A stretch of 64,000 nucleotides of DNA from Desmodesmus armatus (taxonomy: Eukaryota; Chlorophyta; Chlorophyceae; Sphaeropleales; Scenedesmaceae), in NCBI GenBank assembly GCA_007449985.2, contig VIIQ02000029.1, positions 62,001 to 126,000 of the forward strand, read 5' to 3'. A model generated the notes under the pieces. It ran no database searches. It was not told the DNA's origin and was given only the letters and a program-made list of their open reading frames with translations. Position numbers and translations under genes: made by a program. Each line of letters begins with the position of its first letter. Positions within the stretch are counted from its first letter, which is position 1. Positions 1 through 18,002 of the stretch are shown here, piece after piece.

Positions 1-218
1 AAGGTTTTTGCATTTGTTTCCTTCCTTGGTGATGAACCCCAACATCGACACAACCGTGGTCGGATGGTGCGGTAAGACGGTGCGCGCATGCGAAGGTCGG
101 CGGTGTCGTCCCCTTGAAGCAGTCATCACTGGGTGGATAGTTACGTGACATGCAATTGTGTACGTCATCGGTTCATGTGCCTGCACGCTCCGCCACATCC
201 CGCATGTGTCCGTTTCAG
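1..218 (+). other. Intron 3 of MYND copy A
   Basis: This stretch precedes the exon-4 acceptor of copy A at 217-218 and holds no convincing coding sequence. By comparison with copy E it should be intron between exons 3 and 4. Confidence 0.6.
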
Positions 219-2535
219 GCCAAGTTTCCGCTCGGCTCCCAGATGACTTGGGCTGCTATCCACCACGCTATGGTGGGTTACAGCGCTGCTGTGCCAGCCT
301 CCTTGCAGCTGCTGGGCCCTGCGGTGCTGCATGCCTACAAGCACAGCGGCACAGAAGGTGCGTGGACCCCTGGATCCCTTCCTCCCTCCCTCCCCCTTGC
401 ACAGGCAGGCACGGCCTGCCTGTCGGCCCTCCCTCCCTCTCTCCGCCCCCTCTCTGTCTTTTCTTTGAGCTTCTTGAAATGCCCTATTGCTGCCGCTGCA
501 ATACATCAGATGTAACCCTAGGGCATGGCTACACGGTGTTTAAGCTTTGCCAGGACCTTGCAAATCCAACAGTACTAGAGAATCTCTAGTAGAGTTAGGT
601 TCATCCGCTCCACAGTATGTATGTGTACAATATGCAGGTGATGAGGAGTTGCCAGCTGGCAGGGCCGGCTGCCCTCGGGGTGTTGACGGCACACCGCTGC
701 AGGGCGCATCCATGCGGGACGCTGCCCTCAACCTCTTTGGCCACATCGCTGTCAAGGTGGCCAGCACGCCATGTAAGTACACCTTAGGATATGCATGTTT
801 TGGTCATATGGCTTCCGTGGCAGCGGCAGCAACCGGCACACTGTGGATTTCACCGGTACTTGGCACGTCCCCTACAGTGGATGTTCAAGCTGGTGTTTGA
901 GGCTAAAACAAAGGCCCAAAAACTGCCGCAGCGCGTGCAGCCACCTCTCGCCATCACTCTGGATGCTGCCGCGGCTTGGCAGCTGACCTCCCCCCTTGCG
1001 TGTGTCATTGCTGCTGCTGCTGCTGCTGCTTGCAGCCGCAAGTGCTGCTGTCACGGCTGCATTCCAGCAGCGGCCCTTCTCAACAGCAGCTGTGTTTGAG
1101 GCAGCAGTGCGCGGTGCAGCACGCGCAAACAAGATGCCGTCTGTCAACATACGCATATTCGCCTCCCGGAGGCTTGGCACTAAGGCGTGTTGGGAGTTGA
1201 CAGGCCCACCTCACAGCAACAGCAGCAGCAGCAGTGTCACAGTGACGGCAGCAGTGTCAGACAGCACCCGGGACGCCATCCTGCTTCAGTTTGCGCTGAT
1301 CACAACACAGCTCAAGTACGCCAGCAGCAGCTACAGTAGCATGGAAGTGTTCACCGGCCTCTTGCACCATGTCTGGCCGGCTGCACAGGCAGTTGTCGCT
1401 ATCGGAAAGCTCATCGAGCGCGCTGTGGGTATGAACAGCGACGCACAAGAGAGCAGCAGCAGCAGCAGCAGCAGTATTGAGGAGCAGAGGGTGCGGGTGC
1501 AGACAATGCATCCACGGCGTGGATCCACCTGACTGGCCACTGCCTGTTCTTTGCTGGCAGCCAGCTGCTTTTGGCACTGGAGGACCCGGCAGCAGCGAGG
1601 GCAGCAGGGGTAGATGCCACAACCTTTGAAAGGATGCAGCAGGTGAGTGTTGCCGTCCACACCTAAATGCCATTGTCACATGTCGGAACTCAGATTTCAG
1701 ATGGTAGTACGGTGGTACTCCGACCATGCACAGGTTGTACGGCGGTGCAGTTGCAGCCAGCAGCGACTGTGCTCTTCAGCATGCCTCTCCCTCCCCCTTG
1801 CATGCACACTGCAATGTAGCGGCGTTGAAACGATGTAGCTGGGGCGTGTGCGTGGTAGTGACAACCCGGCTCTCCCTGACGCCAGCTGCTGGATATCAGG
1901 ACACGTTTGTACTAGCTGAGCAACCAACAGCTGGAAACACAGTGATCATGTAACATACAGCATGTGTCGGGCGTGCCTGCTGTGTGCAGGTGCTGGCCAG
2001 CATTTTGTCGGCCGTGATGTTGGCCTGCAGCCAACTCCGTCAGCTGGAACAACAGCAGCTGGAAGGGGCCTGTGTCCTGCAGGGGCTGCCAGATCCAGCA
2101 CACAAAGCGCTTGAAGGGCTGCGTGACAAGCTAGCTGCTGTCGAAGTGCAATGGCAGGCGGTGATGGTTACATGGGAAGATGCTGTCGGCACAGTTGTGC
2201 AGGCGCTGTCAGGCATTGGGCAGGCCACCAGCCGGGGGCCCCAACTGCAGCAGCTGCTGCGCACGGCTGTGGGTACGCAGGCCGCAGCTGCGCTGCGGGA
2301 CGCTGGCGCTGCTTTGTGTGCTGAGTTCCCGGTGAAGCTGTGCTGCAACAACCCGGGCTGCTCGTCCATGGCCAAGGTGGGGGAGATGCTGCTGGGCAGC
2401 AGCTGCAGCGGCTGCAAGGCTGCGAGGTACTGCAGCAAGGCTTGCCAGAATGCAGCGTGGAAGACGGGGCACAGCAAGGTGTGCAAGCGCATCACCAAGG
2501 CAGCAGCGGCAGGGGGAGTGACCGTTGGTGCATAG
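219..2535 (+). CDS. MYND-finger family protein, copy A (3' exons 4-7; one frame break)
   Basis: Four exons are visible: 219-357, 638-772, 1036-1642 and 1990-2535 (TAG stop); exons 1-3 lie to the left of the window. Acceptors (..cag) and donors (gtgcgt, gtaagt, gtgagt) match those of the five other copies, with phases 0, 1, 1, 0. Exon 7 (182 codons with stop) carries the C-terminal MYND zinc finger: CNNPGC, then CSGC, YCSKAC and GHSKVC, the eight-ligand Cys/His pattern of MYND domains, which usually bind short proline-rich partners. Exon 6 is 607 nt, which does not fit the required phase. The motif read as MLPWIHL in other copies is shifted at about 1507-1522, where five extra bases appear compared with them, and the shifted frame stops within 30 nt. 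The copy is therefore either a pseudogene or carries an assembly indel. The function of the family is unknown; apart from MYND I recognise no domain. Confidence 0.85.
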
Positions 2536-3806
2536 TAGGCCAGTGCTGAACGGCTGGTGAAAGAACTGTGTCAGCTCTGCTAGCATCAGCAGCATTGAGC
2601 AAAGTCTGCTCTGCGGTGTGATGATGTGCAGTGACTCACTTTATCGGATCATTGGATTATGTGGCTAGCAGAAAGGAGGGTGTCTTTGCAGGAGGGTGTC
2701 TTTGCAACTTGTTCCAAACACAGTGCTTGCCCCAGGGTGGCTTTTGTGAATAGTGATCACGAGTCATGCCTCTGCGGTTGCCTCATGTACTAGCTAGCAT
2801 GTTGACATGGTATGCTGCTCTTCTGCAGTGAGGGTGAGTCATGCTTCGATATGCGGCTGCCTCATGTACAGGGGGTGGGGCCCAGGTCAGGAGGCAGCGC
2901 CATGCATCACTGTGGCCCTTTGGCTAGTGCTGTCTGGCTTTGCCAGAGCCCTTGCCTAACTGAGAGTGCTCTATGTGGCCCCATCAGCCGAAGCGATTGC
3001 TTGGTGGGGTGCGACAATGCAAGACCCTGTGGCAGGCAGGCAAAGTGGTTGCTGTGTTAGTGTGTGGTGAGCCCAATGGTTGGGTATATTGAGCTGGCAT
3101 GCCAGCAGGGCGGGCTGCTTTGGACTTGATGGGAGTTTCTGCTGCCACGGCATGGCTCAGCAGCAGTCAGGCTTTACAGTGGTTCCGTTTTGTTATGGCA
3201 GGTGATGTGCTGCTTTGGGACGTTTCTTATGCTGGTATCAACCTTGGTGGTTGGTTTTTGCATGGTTAGTCCCCCAAAAGTGGATGTAGCGTGAACAAGA
3301 TATTGTTGTGCCTTCAATATCTGTTGGCCTTCTTGCACATGCAGCCGTGGCCAGGTGTTTACTGATGTGAAAAGCAACATGTCTGGTGTGATCCTGCACG
3401 CTTTTAGAGCCTCTCTTGAGGGTAAGCCCACTGTAGCCCCTCTGGACAAGTCTTGCTGCTGGTTTTTCCCGCCAATTGTGTCTGTGCCATATGCAGCAGC
3501 ATTCATCAGTACTTTGTGCCGTGCGCTCCAGAAGGCCTGCATGTCAACCAGCCCCACCGTGGTCGCATTGTTGAGCAACAGCACTGTGTGTGCAGTCAGA
3601 GTCTGCAGCCTTGGTGCCTACCGCTGCAGTGTTGTTGCTGAAGCGGGATCAACCAATCACACGCTGTCACAGAGGTCATAAGGATGCCCAACACACCAGG
3701 TCAAACTACAAGGCTGTACCCTGGCCCTGGTCACAGCAGTAGCACAACAACATGCAGCAGTGAATCCCCAGATCGCAAGCAAACGCTGTGCTAGAATATT
3801 ATCGCC
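2536..3806. other. Intergenic between MYND copy A and RAF1
   Basis: No gene seen. A 17-nt direct repeat lies at about 2677-2710, and an imperfect direct repeat around the word gcctcatgtac occurs near 2780 and 2860. The last few hundred bases should hold the RAF1 promoter and 5' UTR, but no clear TATA element could be assigned. Confidence 0.5.
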
Positions 3807-6800
3807 ATGTTGCACCGTGGCATCCTTTCCGGTGGCTTCGCCACTCATGCCCCCCAACAGTCGAGTCGCAGATGTCCAGTCGTGGCATCCATGGGAGGCA
3901 GGGGTGGTTTCGGAGACTCCGGCTTGATTCTCGGACCCAATGGAAATCCTATGGGCGGTCGGGGTGGTCCAGGGGGTGGCCCCAACCGCCTGATCATTCC
4001 GGGAGCACCAGGGTCAGGATTCAACCCACAGCAGTCGCGACAGGCGCCTGTTGGAGTGGATGAGCCTGCTTCTGGCCCAGGACAGCTGCCACCAGCACAT
4101 AAATACAGGTAGGAGGGCTGGATGGTGGGGTGGAAGACGGGATTGGGTAGTGCAGTGCCAACACAGCTGCAGCAGCAGCAGCAACAGCACCAGCAGCACT
4201 GCAGGGTGGTGGTCAGGAAGGAGCACCCAGTATCAACAAGTCCAGCGCAGCCGATAACGTGCAAATAATCGTGATTGCTGCGCACGTGTACAAAGATGTA
4301 GCTCAATTGCAGCAACTAAGGACAGCAGCACAGCAGCAGCTGCTGTTCCAAGAGTGCGGGGTCTGTGGGTTGCAATGCAGTCAGTAGCATGGGGGGATGA
4401 GCCCAGTGCAGTGATATACGTCTCGCACGAAAAGACACATCCCAGCAGAGTCTCAGATCAGTTGAACTCTTGGAGCCTCAGCAAAGCAGTAGTAGCTGTG
4501 CTGTTCGTACACGTGCCCGCATCCTCATCCTGTTTGACCAACCATGCTGTTTAGCCAGGCACATACAGTTGTGTCAACACAGTGCAGCAGTTGTGTCATG
4601 CGTCTGGTCATGTGTCTGTGTTTGTGTCTGATCCTGCACACCTATACCGTGTCGACCCATGCAAAATAGCAGTTGAGTTCAGTTATCAAGCATCTTGCAA
4701 CATGTTGTTAAACTATGGCCACCCCTGCTGTCATTATAAAACCCTGTGCCTTACAGTGACAAGTTCAAGTGGCGGTGTGAAATCCGCCTGCAAGCCCCCT
4801 TCATGGTTCATGGGTGATAACGTGCAGGACCCCTCTATGACCACCACATACCCTCACATGTGTCCTGCCCCCAGCACTGACACACATGCTGTATCTCCTG
4901 TCGTGGGATCAAATCCTGCTGGGGACGTCCTTGTGTGCTATTTTTTGCTGCTTGCAGGCCCCCTCCAGGGTTCATGGGTGACAATGTTCAGGACCCCTCC
5001 CTCAACACCCAAGACCCCCAGGCGTTGATCAGCAAGCTGCGCTCAAATGCAGGCCATTGGCACCAACTGGGCAAGCTGCTGCCTATTCTTTACTCCAAGG
5101 GCATCGATAACAACATGGTCGCGGAGCTGACAGGGATCAACCCAGCAGACCAGAACAGCTGGATCGTGGCGGGAACTGTGTATGACTCAATCGCAGCAGG
5201 CGGGAAGGTGAGCGCGGGAAGGGGGGCTGTAGGTGGGGCAGTGGAAGGGTGTTAGTGGCGTGCGGGCGCACAATAAGATAGTGGTGTGTGTCTGTGTGTG
5301 TGTGTGTGTGGGCGGGGGGGGGGGGGGAGTGGGTCAGGGGCACCAGCTGGACCAGCTGCTGCCTGTGCTGGGCGTTGACAACAGCATGGTGGAAAAGTTG
5401 ACAGGGATCAACCCAGCAGACCAGAACAGCTGGATTGTGGCGGGCACTGTGTATGACTCAATCGCAGCAGGCGGGAAGGTGAGCGGGAGGGGCTGTAGGT
5501 GGGGCAGTGGGTGGGAGTTTCCAGGACTGGGGTATGGAGGATTGAGGGAGGTAGTGGGTGGCTCAGTAGCAGTGGCACCAGTGCGGGTGCTTCACTTGAT
5601 TGCAGCGGGAAGATGCGCGCATGGGGCAGGGTGTGGTGCAGTGACTGGGGCAGCGGGTGTGCGAGAGAGACTAGAGCAGACAGCTCCTGCAGGGGTTGAT
5701 ACCCCCCTAAACTTTTCAACCCTACTTCCAGTCTGTCCGCAGACTTAAGCCCTAAACCCTAACTCCAGGCTGCCTCCTCACACTGGCTTGATTTATCAGC
5801 CTCCCCCATGGCAGCTGAGAGCTCGCCTGCCCTCCTTGGCGCCAACTGCCGATGCCTGGCACAACATCAACAACGCACGCCTGCTGCTGCTCCTGCGGCG
5901 CCCACCGCTGCTGCTGCTTTTGCCGCTGCTGCTGCTGCTGCTGTTGTGTAGGTTGACGCATCAGTGCTGGCCTACTTTGACTCTGATGGAGAGGGTGAGA
6001 AGCTGTCACCCTTCAGGTTCCTGCCAGCGGAGAGGCGTGCAGCAGCAGCAGAGTACATCGTGAAAAAAGATCTGGACATCCCGGTGAGTGCTAGTTTAGG
6101 GGTTGGGTTGTAGGGTTTAGGGTTAAGGTTCCTGCCAGCGGAGAGGCGTGTAGCAGCAGCAGAGTACATTGGGAAGAAAGATCTGGACATACCGGTGAGT
6201 GCTAGTTGAGGGTTTAGGTTGTAGGGGTAAAGGTTTTTAGGGGGTTTGGGGTTTAGGTTCCTGCCAGCGGAGAGGCGTGTAGCAGCAGCAGAGTACATCG
6301 TCAAGAAAGACCTGGACATTCCGGTGAGTGCTGAACTGCTGCTGCAGCTGCGTCAGTGCACGGTTGCTGCTGTTGGCTGTGCATCATGTTGTAGCTTTGC
6401 TAGCTGGCAGTAGCACGGGGCCAGCTCTTTGTTACTGGTTGGTGACTGTCACGCCGCCACCAAGCAATTCCGACAGCATGATGAGCGATCTAGCGAGTAA
6501 TGTGCGTGCCAAGCAGAAAGCAATATTTTTGGCATTGCTGCTGTGCTGTGCTGTGCCATGCCGTGCCGTGCGGTACAGCTGAGCAACCGTGATGGACTGT
6601 GTGCTGCTGTGCTGTTACTGTGTTGTTCTTGTGCCGCAGGCGTGTGACACATTGGCTCGTGCCATGAAGGAGTGGGACAGGCGGCGGGGGGAGCGCACAG
6701 GCTTCAACAACAGCCCAGGAGACTGCATGGCTTTCAAGTACCTCAGAGACGTAAGCAGGGGCTGGTGTAGGGTGTATAGTAGTGTCATGGGTGCAGGTTT

Positions 6801-9026
6801 GGTGTGGTGGGGGTCACAGGTGTGGTGGGGGCCTCAGGATGTCATGCTTTCAAGTCAGGTGTGCAGCCTCGGCATCCAGTACAACAGCATGCAACTCAGG
6901 CAACAACAGCCCAGAAGAATGCATGACATTCAAGTACCTGAGAGATGTAAGCCGGGGACGCTGTAAAATGTATAGTGTTATGGATGCAGGTTCAGTGTGG
7001 TGGGGTTACATAGTAGATAAAGCTTCGTGGATGCAGTTATTCCCTTGCATCGAAGACAAAAAGAATTTCATGCGTCGAGTCAGATGTACATCATTGGCAC
7101 CCCGTATGACAGCATGCAAAGGGCATGACTGAATGCATCGCAGCGCAGCTGATGAGCATGGCAGCAGAGGGAGTACACGTACTCTCATGCATGCTCACTG
7201 GGTGCCACCGAGTCAGCTGAGAAGCTTGCCCTGGCGTTTGCCGAAGCCGCAAGTTGCCTATACTGCCTCCCCCCCCCCCTGCTCGTCTGCCCTCTGTTTC
7301 CTCTATTGTTGACAGGCCATTGAGTGCCGCAGTGCAAGGGAGTCAGCCGAGAAGCTTGCCCTGGCCTTTGCCGAGGCTGTGAGTGAGACTGCAGTAGCAC
7401 GGCTGACAGACTGGCAGGAGACGGAGCTGGCAGAGCGATCTGGGACGGCGGGCGGGGCACCCAGCAGCAGCAGGGCGCGGCTGAGTGTGCTGAGGTTGCA
7501 GCAGGATGAGCTTGGGTTCAGGTACGTGAAGGGTTGTGGATCCCAGTGGGTGGGGTTTGAGTTGCAGTCTCCTCTTGTGCTTCCTGTGATACTGTCTCAC
7601 AAGCCACTCCCCTTCCGCAAGCCGCCCCCTCCCCCCTCTGGCTCAGTTGTTCAACAAAGTTGTGCCCCCCTACTGTATTGTTTGGACCAGACCTATAAGC
7701 ACATGCACTCCCTGAAGATGCAGACACCATGTTGGCGGGCATTCAACAAGTCAAAGAGATTGTGGGGCTCAGTCGTCTTCCCTTTTGCTCGACTCTGGAC
7801 ATACACATCATGCATACATTGTCTTACAGTGATCCTCACCGTTGTTTTGCACGTGGTGGTTGTGTTGTGTCACAGGCCGCTGCCCCAGATCTCCAGCCTT
7901 TCTGAGGCTACTGTGGATGAGTTGCAGTGGGCACCACGCACCAGTCAGGAGGGAGCCTTCGGGGCATTTGAGCTGCAGGTGCGTGTGTGTGTGTGTGGGG
8001 GGGGGGTGAGGGCGAGGGCGAGGGTTTTCTCGTTGGGGGGGGGGTGTTTTTGGAGGGATGGATGCAACGTTGGGTTTGCATTCAGAACGCAGGCTGCTAC
8101 ATGTTCCCCACATGGAGTGCACCCTACACCACCCCCGGGTGCATCATAGCCAAGACAGGACATCCCAATGATGCTGTGTATGCCCTGCCATGCATGCCAC
8201 ATGTCATGTTCCTGTGCAGGCTGGCGGCCAGCCCGGTCAGAAGTGGGTTGCCCTGCCCCAGTGGAAGGCACTGGCCCTCGCTCGCCACCCTGTGGCCATT
8301 CCCCTACTGGACTGTGCGAAAGACCAGCTGTGCTAGCAGCAAGCAGAGCCAAGGTGAGAGGTCGGGGGGGTGCGGTGGTGGTGGGGTGGGGGTAGGGGGG
8401 TAGTGAGGGGTGGGTGTGGGTGGGCGGTGAGGGGACACGCCTGTGCAGGTCCCTCATAGACGCGTGTACCCCCCCCCCCCCCGGCCGAGAACACATATAG
8501 GACTGTGCAGCAGAGCCAGCTGTGCTGGCAGCAAGCCGAGCCAAGGTGAGAGGCAATCAGTGGTAGTACTGTTGCGTTTGCACAATGAATCTGCTGGCAA
8601 TGCGCAATGAATCTGCTGTTGCTATCACAGGCCGAAACTGCTTTCAATAGCCATTTTCGCATCGCTGACGCCGCCGTTGTCCTGAAATGAAATGCAGGGT
8701 CACTCTGTTGGGACTTTCACATTTGACGGCAGCCTTGGCTTAACACATTTGTGCTGCTGCTGCTGCTTCAGACGGAGGAGGAGAAGAAAAAGCTTACAGG
8801 AGTTGGTCTGCTGGTCGTTGACACAGAGGGCAGCACAAGCAGAATAGACCCCGATGCATACTACATAGTGGCCGCACCCCCAGGTAGCGGGCAGCAGCTG
8901 CAGCTTATTGACGGCACACAGCTGCAGAGCATGGAGGGCACGGAAGTTCTTGCTTCTGTGCTGTTCCTAGCGAGGCCGCCAAACCGTGAGAGCTCGATCA
9001 CCTCGGCTGAGCTGCTGCAGCTGTGA
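3807..9026 (+). CDS. RAF1: Rubisco accumulation factor 1, chloroplastic (8 exons)
   Basis: RAF1 is a plastid chaperone that helps assemble Rubisco large-subunit dimers. Exons: 3807-4108, 4958-5207, 5952-6083, 6640-6750, 7316-7521, 7876-7978, 8220-8353 and 8772-9026, about 497 codons. Phases agree at every junction except after exon 7. Residues 1-30 look like a transit peptide (MLHRGILSGGF..), followed by a Gly/Pro-rich linker. The alpha-helical domain contains LTGINPADQNSWIVAG, FLPAERRAAAAEYI and LARAMKEW..NSPGDCMAFKYLRD, which match RAF1 of plants in order and content. The beta domain follows (KWVALPQWKAL.., TGVGLLVVD.., YYIVAAPP). ATG 3807 is the first in-frame start of the exon. Exon 7 is 134 nt where 135 is needed, and it meets a TAG near 8332; an echo of this exon end at 8502-8546 keeps the open frame. 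Since RAF1 should be functional, an assembly indel or use of the echo exon is likely. Partial exon copies litter introns 1, 2, 3, 4 and 7. Confidence 0.88.
4786..4845 (+). repeat. Echo of RAF1 exon 2 5' end, in intron 1
   Basis: The frame PPSWFMGDNVQDPS here copies PPPGFMGDNVQDPS at the start of exon 2 (4958 on). Exon 1 joins exon 2 directly in phase (..KYR-PPPGF..), so this upstream copy is not needed. The acceptor position is degraded (gcaag instead of gcag). Confidence 0.75.
5340..5478 (+). repeat. Echo of RAF1 exon 2 3' part with donor, in intron 2
   Basis: This copy repeats LTGINPADQNSWIVAG and the following residues of exon 2, down to the donor gggaag|gtgagc. The donor lies 271 nt downstream of the first one (5207). 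A G-rich tract (5309-5327) lies between the two copies. Confidence 0.85.
6128..6323 (+). repeat. Two echoes of RAF1 exon 3 3' part, in intron 3
   Basis: Two 67-nt copies (6128-6194 and 6257-6323) of the last 67 nt of exon 3 each begin after an AG and end at ccg|gtgagtgct, like the true donor at 6083. Both read FLPAERRVAAAEYI; the main exon has A where they have V. At 67 nt, inclusion of one or both would break the frame, so they are probably dead exons. The spacers carry telomere-like TTTAGGG words. Confidence 0.85.
6897..6946 (+). repeat. Echo of RAF1 exon 4 3' end, in intron 4
   Basis: NNSPEECMTFKYLRD followed by gtaagc repeats NNSPGDCMAFKYLRD|gtaagc of exon 4 (6640-6750). The donors are 196 nt apart. 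Confidence 0.8.
7195..7252 (+). repeat. Echo of RAF1 exon 5 5' part, in intron 4
   Basis: ESAEKLALAFAEA is repeated about 130 nt upstream of its place in exon 5 (7316-7521). Here the echo lies upstream of the exon, so it copies the acceptor side rather than the donor side. Confidence 0.75.
8502..8546 (+). repeat. Echo of RAF1 exon 7 3' end, in intron 7, frame intact
   Basis: After an acceptor-like tatag, this 45-nt copy reads DCAAEPAVLAASRAK and ends at gccaag|gtgaga. The corresponding end of exon 7 (8316-8353) is one base shorter and runs into TAG. This echo therefore preserves what looks like the ancestral reading and joins exon 8 in phase. Confidence 0.75.
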
Positions 9027-9862
9027 GGGGTGGAGTAGGTGTTGACGCAGTGGGGTTTGTTGGTGATGCTTGGTGACGCTGTTTGTTTGTCAGGAGTGGT
9101 TGATGGTTGCTGTTGTGGGTGGGTGGGCTGTGGGGTATTAGGTGACTGGGGTCAGTGTGTGGTTAACTACTTTTTGACTGGGATTGGTTTAAAGCTGCTT
9201 GTGTGTGAGACTGGCCAAGCACTTTGGTGGTCCATTGATTACTGTTACTGTCACAGTTACTTTATCCAGGCCATACCTGAACACCCCTGAATAGCCGACG
9301 GAGCTCATTCATGAGGCATCAGCGTCATAGATCGCATCAGAGCAGACATCAACTACGTGTAGTAAATCTGATTTGAGATCGCATTACAGTGCGATGCAGC
9401 GTGGGGGTATTTTTGAGGGGGACTTTACAGTACTGCAGTAGTTCATCATGGGGGACACTGCACCAAGCTTTGAAAGGCTTTCACATTTGTGCATCCGGCT
9501 GCAGCCAACAGGTTGGATATGCATCACAACGTCTGTCACGAACGTAATTGCAGGGAATTGAACGGGGTACCTGCTCAGCACAAATCTCAGGGACAGGCCA
9601 TTCCACATTGGTGTCTGGCGCAGCACGTCACAGCACAATGCAACGTTGGAGGTGTCACGTGGTGATAAGTATTACAGGTCACTCAAAAACAATCTTGGAC
9701 CTCGTGTGACAAGTTCATCTGGCTAACAGCCCAGCAACAGCAAGCAAAGGACCTAGCTCCGCAACCCCATGTGCCGCAAACTGCCACAGGCTGCCACAGT
9801 GCAGCAACGTTGTACACACTGACTGACAATCCTTGCGCAGCACCTCACTGCAGTTGACGAGC
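9027..9862. other. Convergent intergenic region RAF1 / MYND copy B
   Basis: Holds the 3' ends of RAF1 (+) and copy B (-). No gene, repeat or RNA was recognised. Confidence 0.5.
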
Positions 9863-16514
<6,652 letters not shown>

Positions 16515-18002
16515 TGTGTGCAGCGGTTACGCGATACGATTGATGACTGGTATGATGCGGCCTGTCGTTTACAACTGACAGGGGATGGGTGCTGAGTTGG
16601 AAAGCAGATTGATCTTGATCAAGACAGGTGCCCCCAGAAAAAAACGTGAGCTTCTTGATCACTGTAACCCAGAAATTCTCCGACAAGTCTATGTATGCCC
16701 TGTGCGCCGTAGTCTCCGACATGGCTGCGTATCCAACGTTGGCAGTTGAAGCAGTTACTAACCTGCAAAAACCGCGTTGCAAAATAATGAGCAGGATGTA
16801 GTCAGGGGTAGTAAGAGCCCCTGGATGTAGTAGTAATGAGCAGACTTTTGACAGCCTCTTGGTTGATTGATCGAGAAGGGCTCCCGCTTGCTCCAAACAC
16901 TTTTGGTCCCCCCAGGGGGGGACCTCCTCCCCCCTCAAACTGTGTGCCAGTGCCCTATGACGGCTGCTCATAACTACAATGCAGGCTAAAAGTCTCAGTC
17001 AACGTGTGAATCACCCCAAGTTGCAGGCGACCTACTGCCGCAATGTGCTGTCACCTATTCTGCTGGCTCTGAAGTTCAGAGTCTGAACTGCCAGGCTGGC
17101 TGATCATGTAGCTACACAGCATACTCAGCCCAGTGCACATATGGCCCTTGTGAAGGTGTGGTGCGGGCCAGTAAGAAGCAGACCTCGGAGCAGTAGTAGC
17201 AACAGCACAACCTACAAGGCAGGGAAAGTGCTGGTCATGGGCGAGTGTGCACAGAAGCACACTAGAGAAGCATCACATCACAGCAAGTCATCATCAAAGT
17301 GGACAAAGGGATGCGCAGCCCATCAACAACAGGGCCACAAAAGAACCGCCGGCACCATCTATACGGATGCCGTCCATGCATGGACCCAGTATGTGACATG
17401 AGACCCACGCCCTAGAGTACCCCCCCCCCCCCCGCCCCCAAGCAAAGTGCCACCATTGGTCGTTCACGAACCCTTGACCAAGCCGGTGGAGTGATCCATG
17501 CATGGCAGCAACACTACAGACAACAACTGCACCTCTCGATACGATACGATACAACTCAACACAACAAGATATGCCGCCATGGTGCAGGGGCTAATCACGG
17601 GTCAGCCTGGTGACAACAGCCCACAATGCCATGATCAGTGAGTCCCCCTCATGACTCCGCCTCAGGGCATCCCCCATGCATAGCAAAGACTACTATCACC
17701 ACAAGCACCTGCATATGGTTTCAACTTCATCACACATCTGCCTCACAAGATCACGTCACTCTGCCTCACAAAGTCACACCTCTGCCTCACACAGTCATAA
17801 CGCTGTATCACGAGGTCACACCTCTGTCCCATAGGGTCACACCTCTGCCTCACAAGGTCACACCTCTGTCCCACAAGATCACGTTGCTCTGCCCCACATA
17901 ATCACATTCCAATGCAAGGGTCACCTTGCAAAAAGCTGCAACACTGCTGCAGCACGCAGCACAGTGACTGCCACTGACCTAGCAGCTGTACAAAACACTG
18001 GC
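16515..18002. other. Region between copy B start and copy C stop
   Basis: Upstream of the copy-B start codon a minus-strand frame near 16600-16930 is open, but no splice logic ties it to copy B. The stretch also has a poly-C run (about 17420-17433), a short CGATA repeat (about 17535-17550) and the minisatellite listed separately. Confidence 0.45.
17735..17900. repeat. Minisatellite of about 24 bp, unit like CACACCTCTGCCTCACAAGGT
   Basis: Six or seven imperfect units built on ggtcacacctctgcctcaca follow one another with point changes. It lies just downstream of the copy-C stop codon. No coding sense. Confidence 0.75.

Noticed and set aside
4757..4855. An additional RAF1 exon (DKFKWRCEIRLQ..)
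   Set aside because: Exon 1 joins exon 2 directly in phase, and this segment has no donor and runs into a stop; only its 3' part is recognisable, as an echo.
16600..16930. Extra 5' coding exons of MYND copy B
   Set aside because: The micro exon MAAGWSWE at 16491-16514 supplies the start in all copies, and no counterpart of this frame exists upstream of the others.
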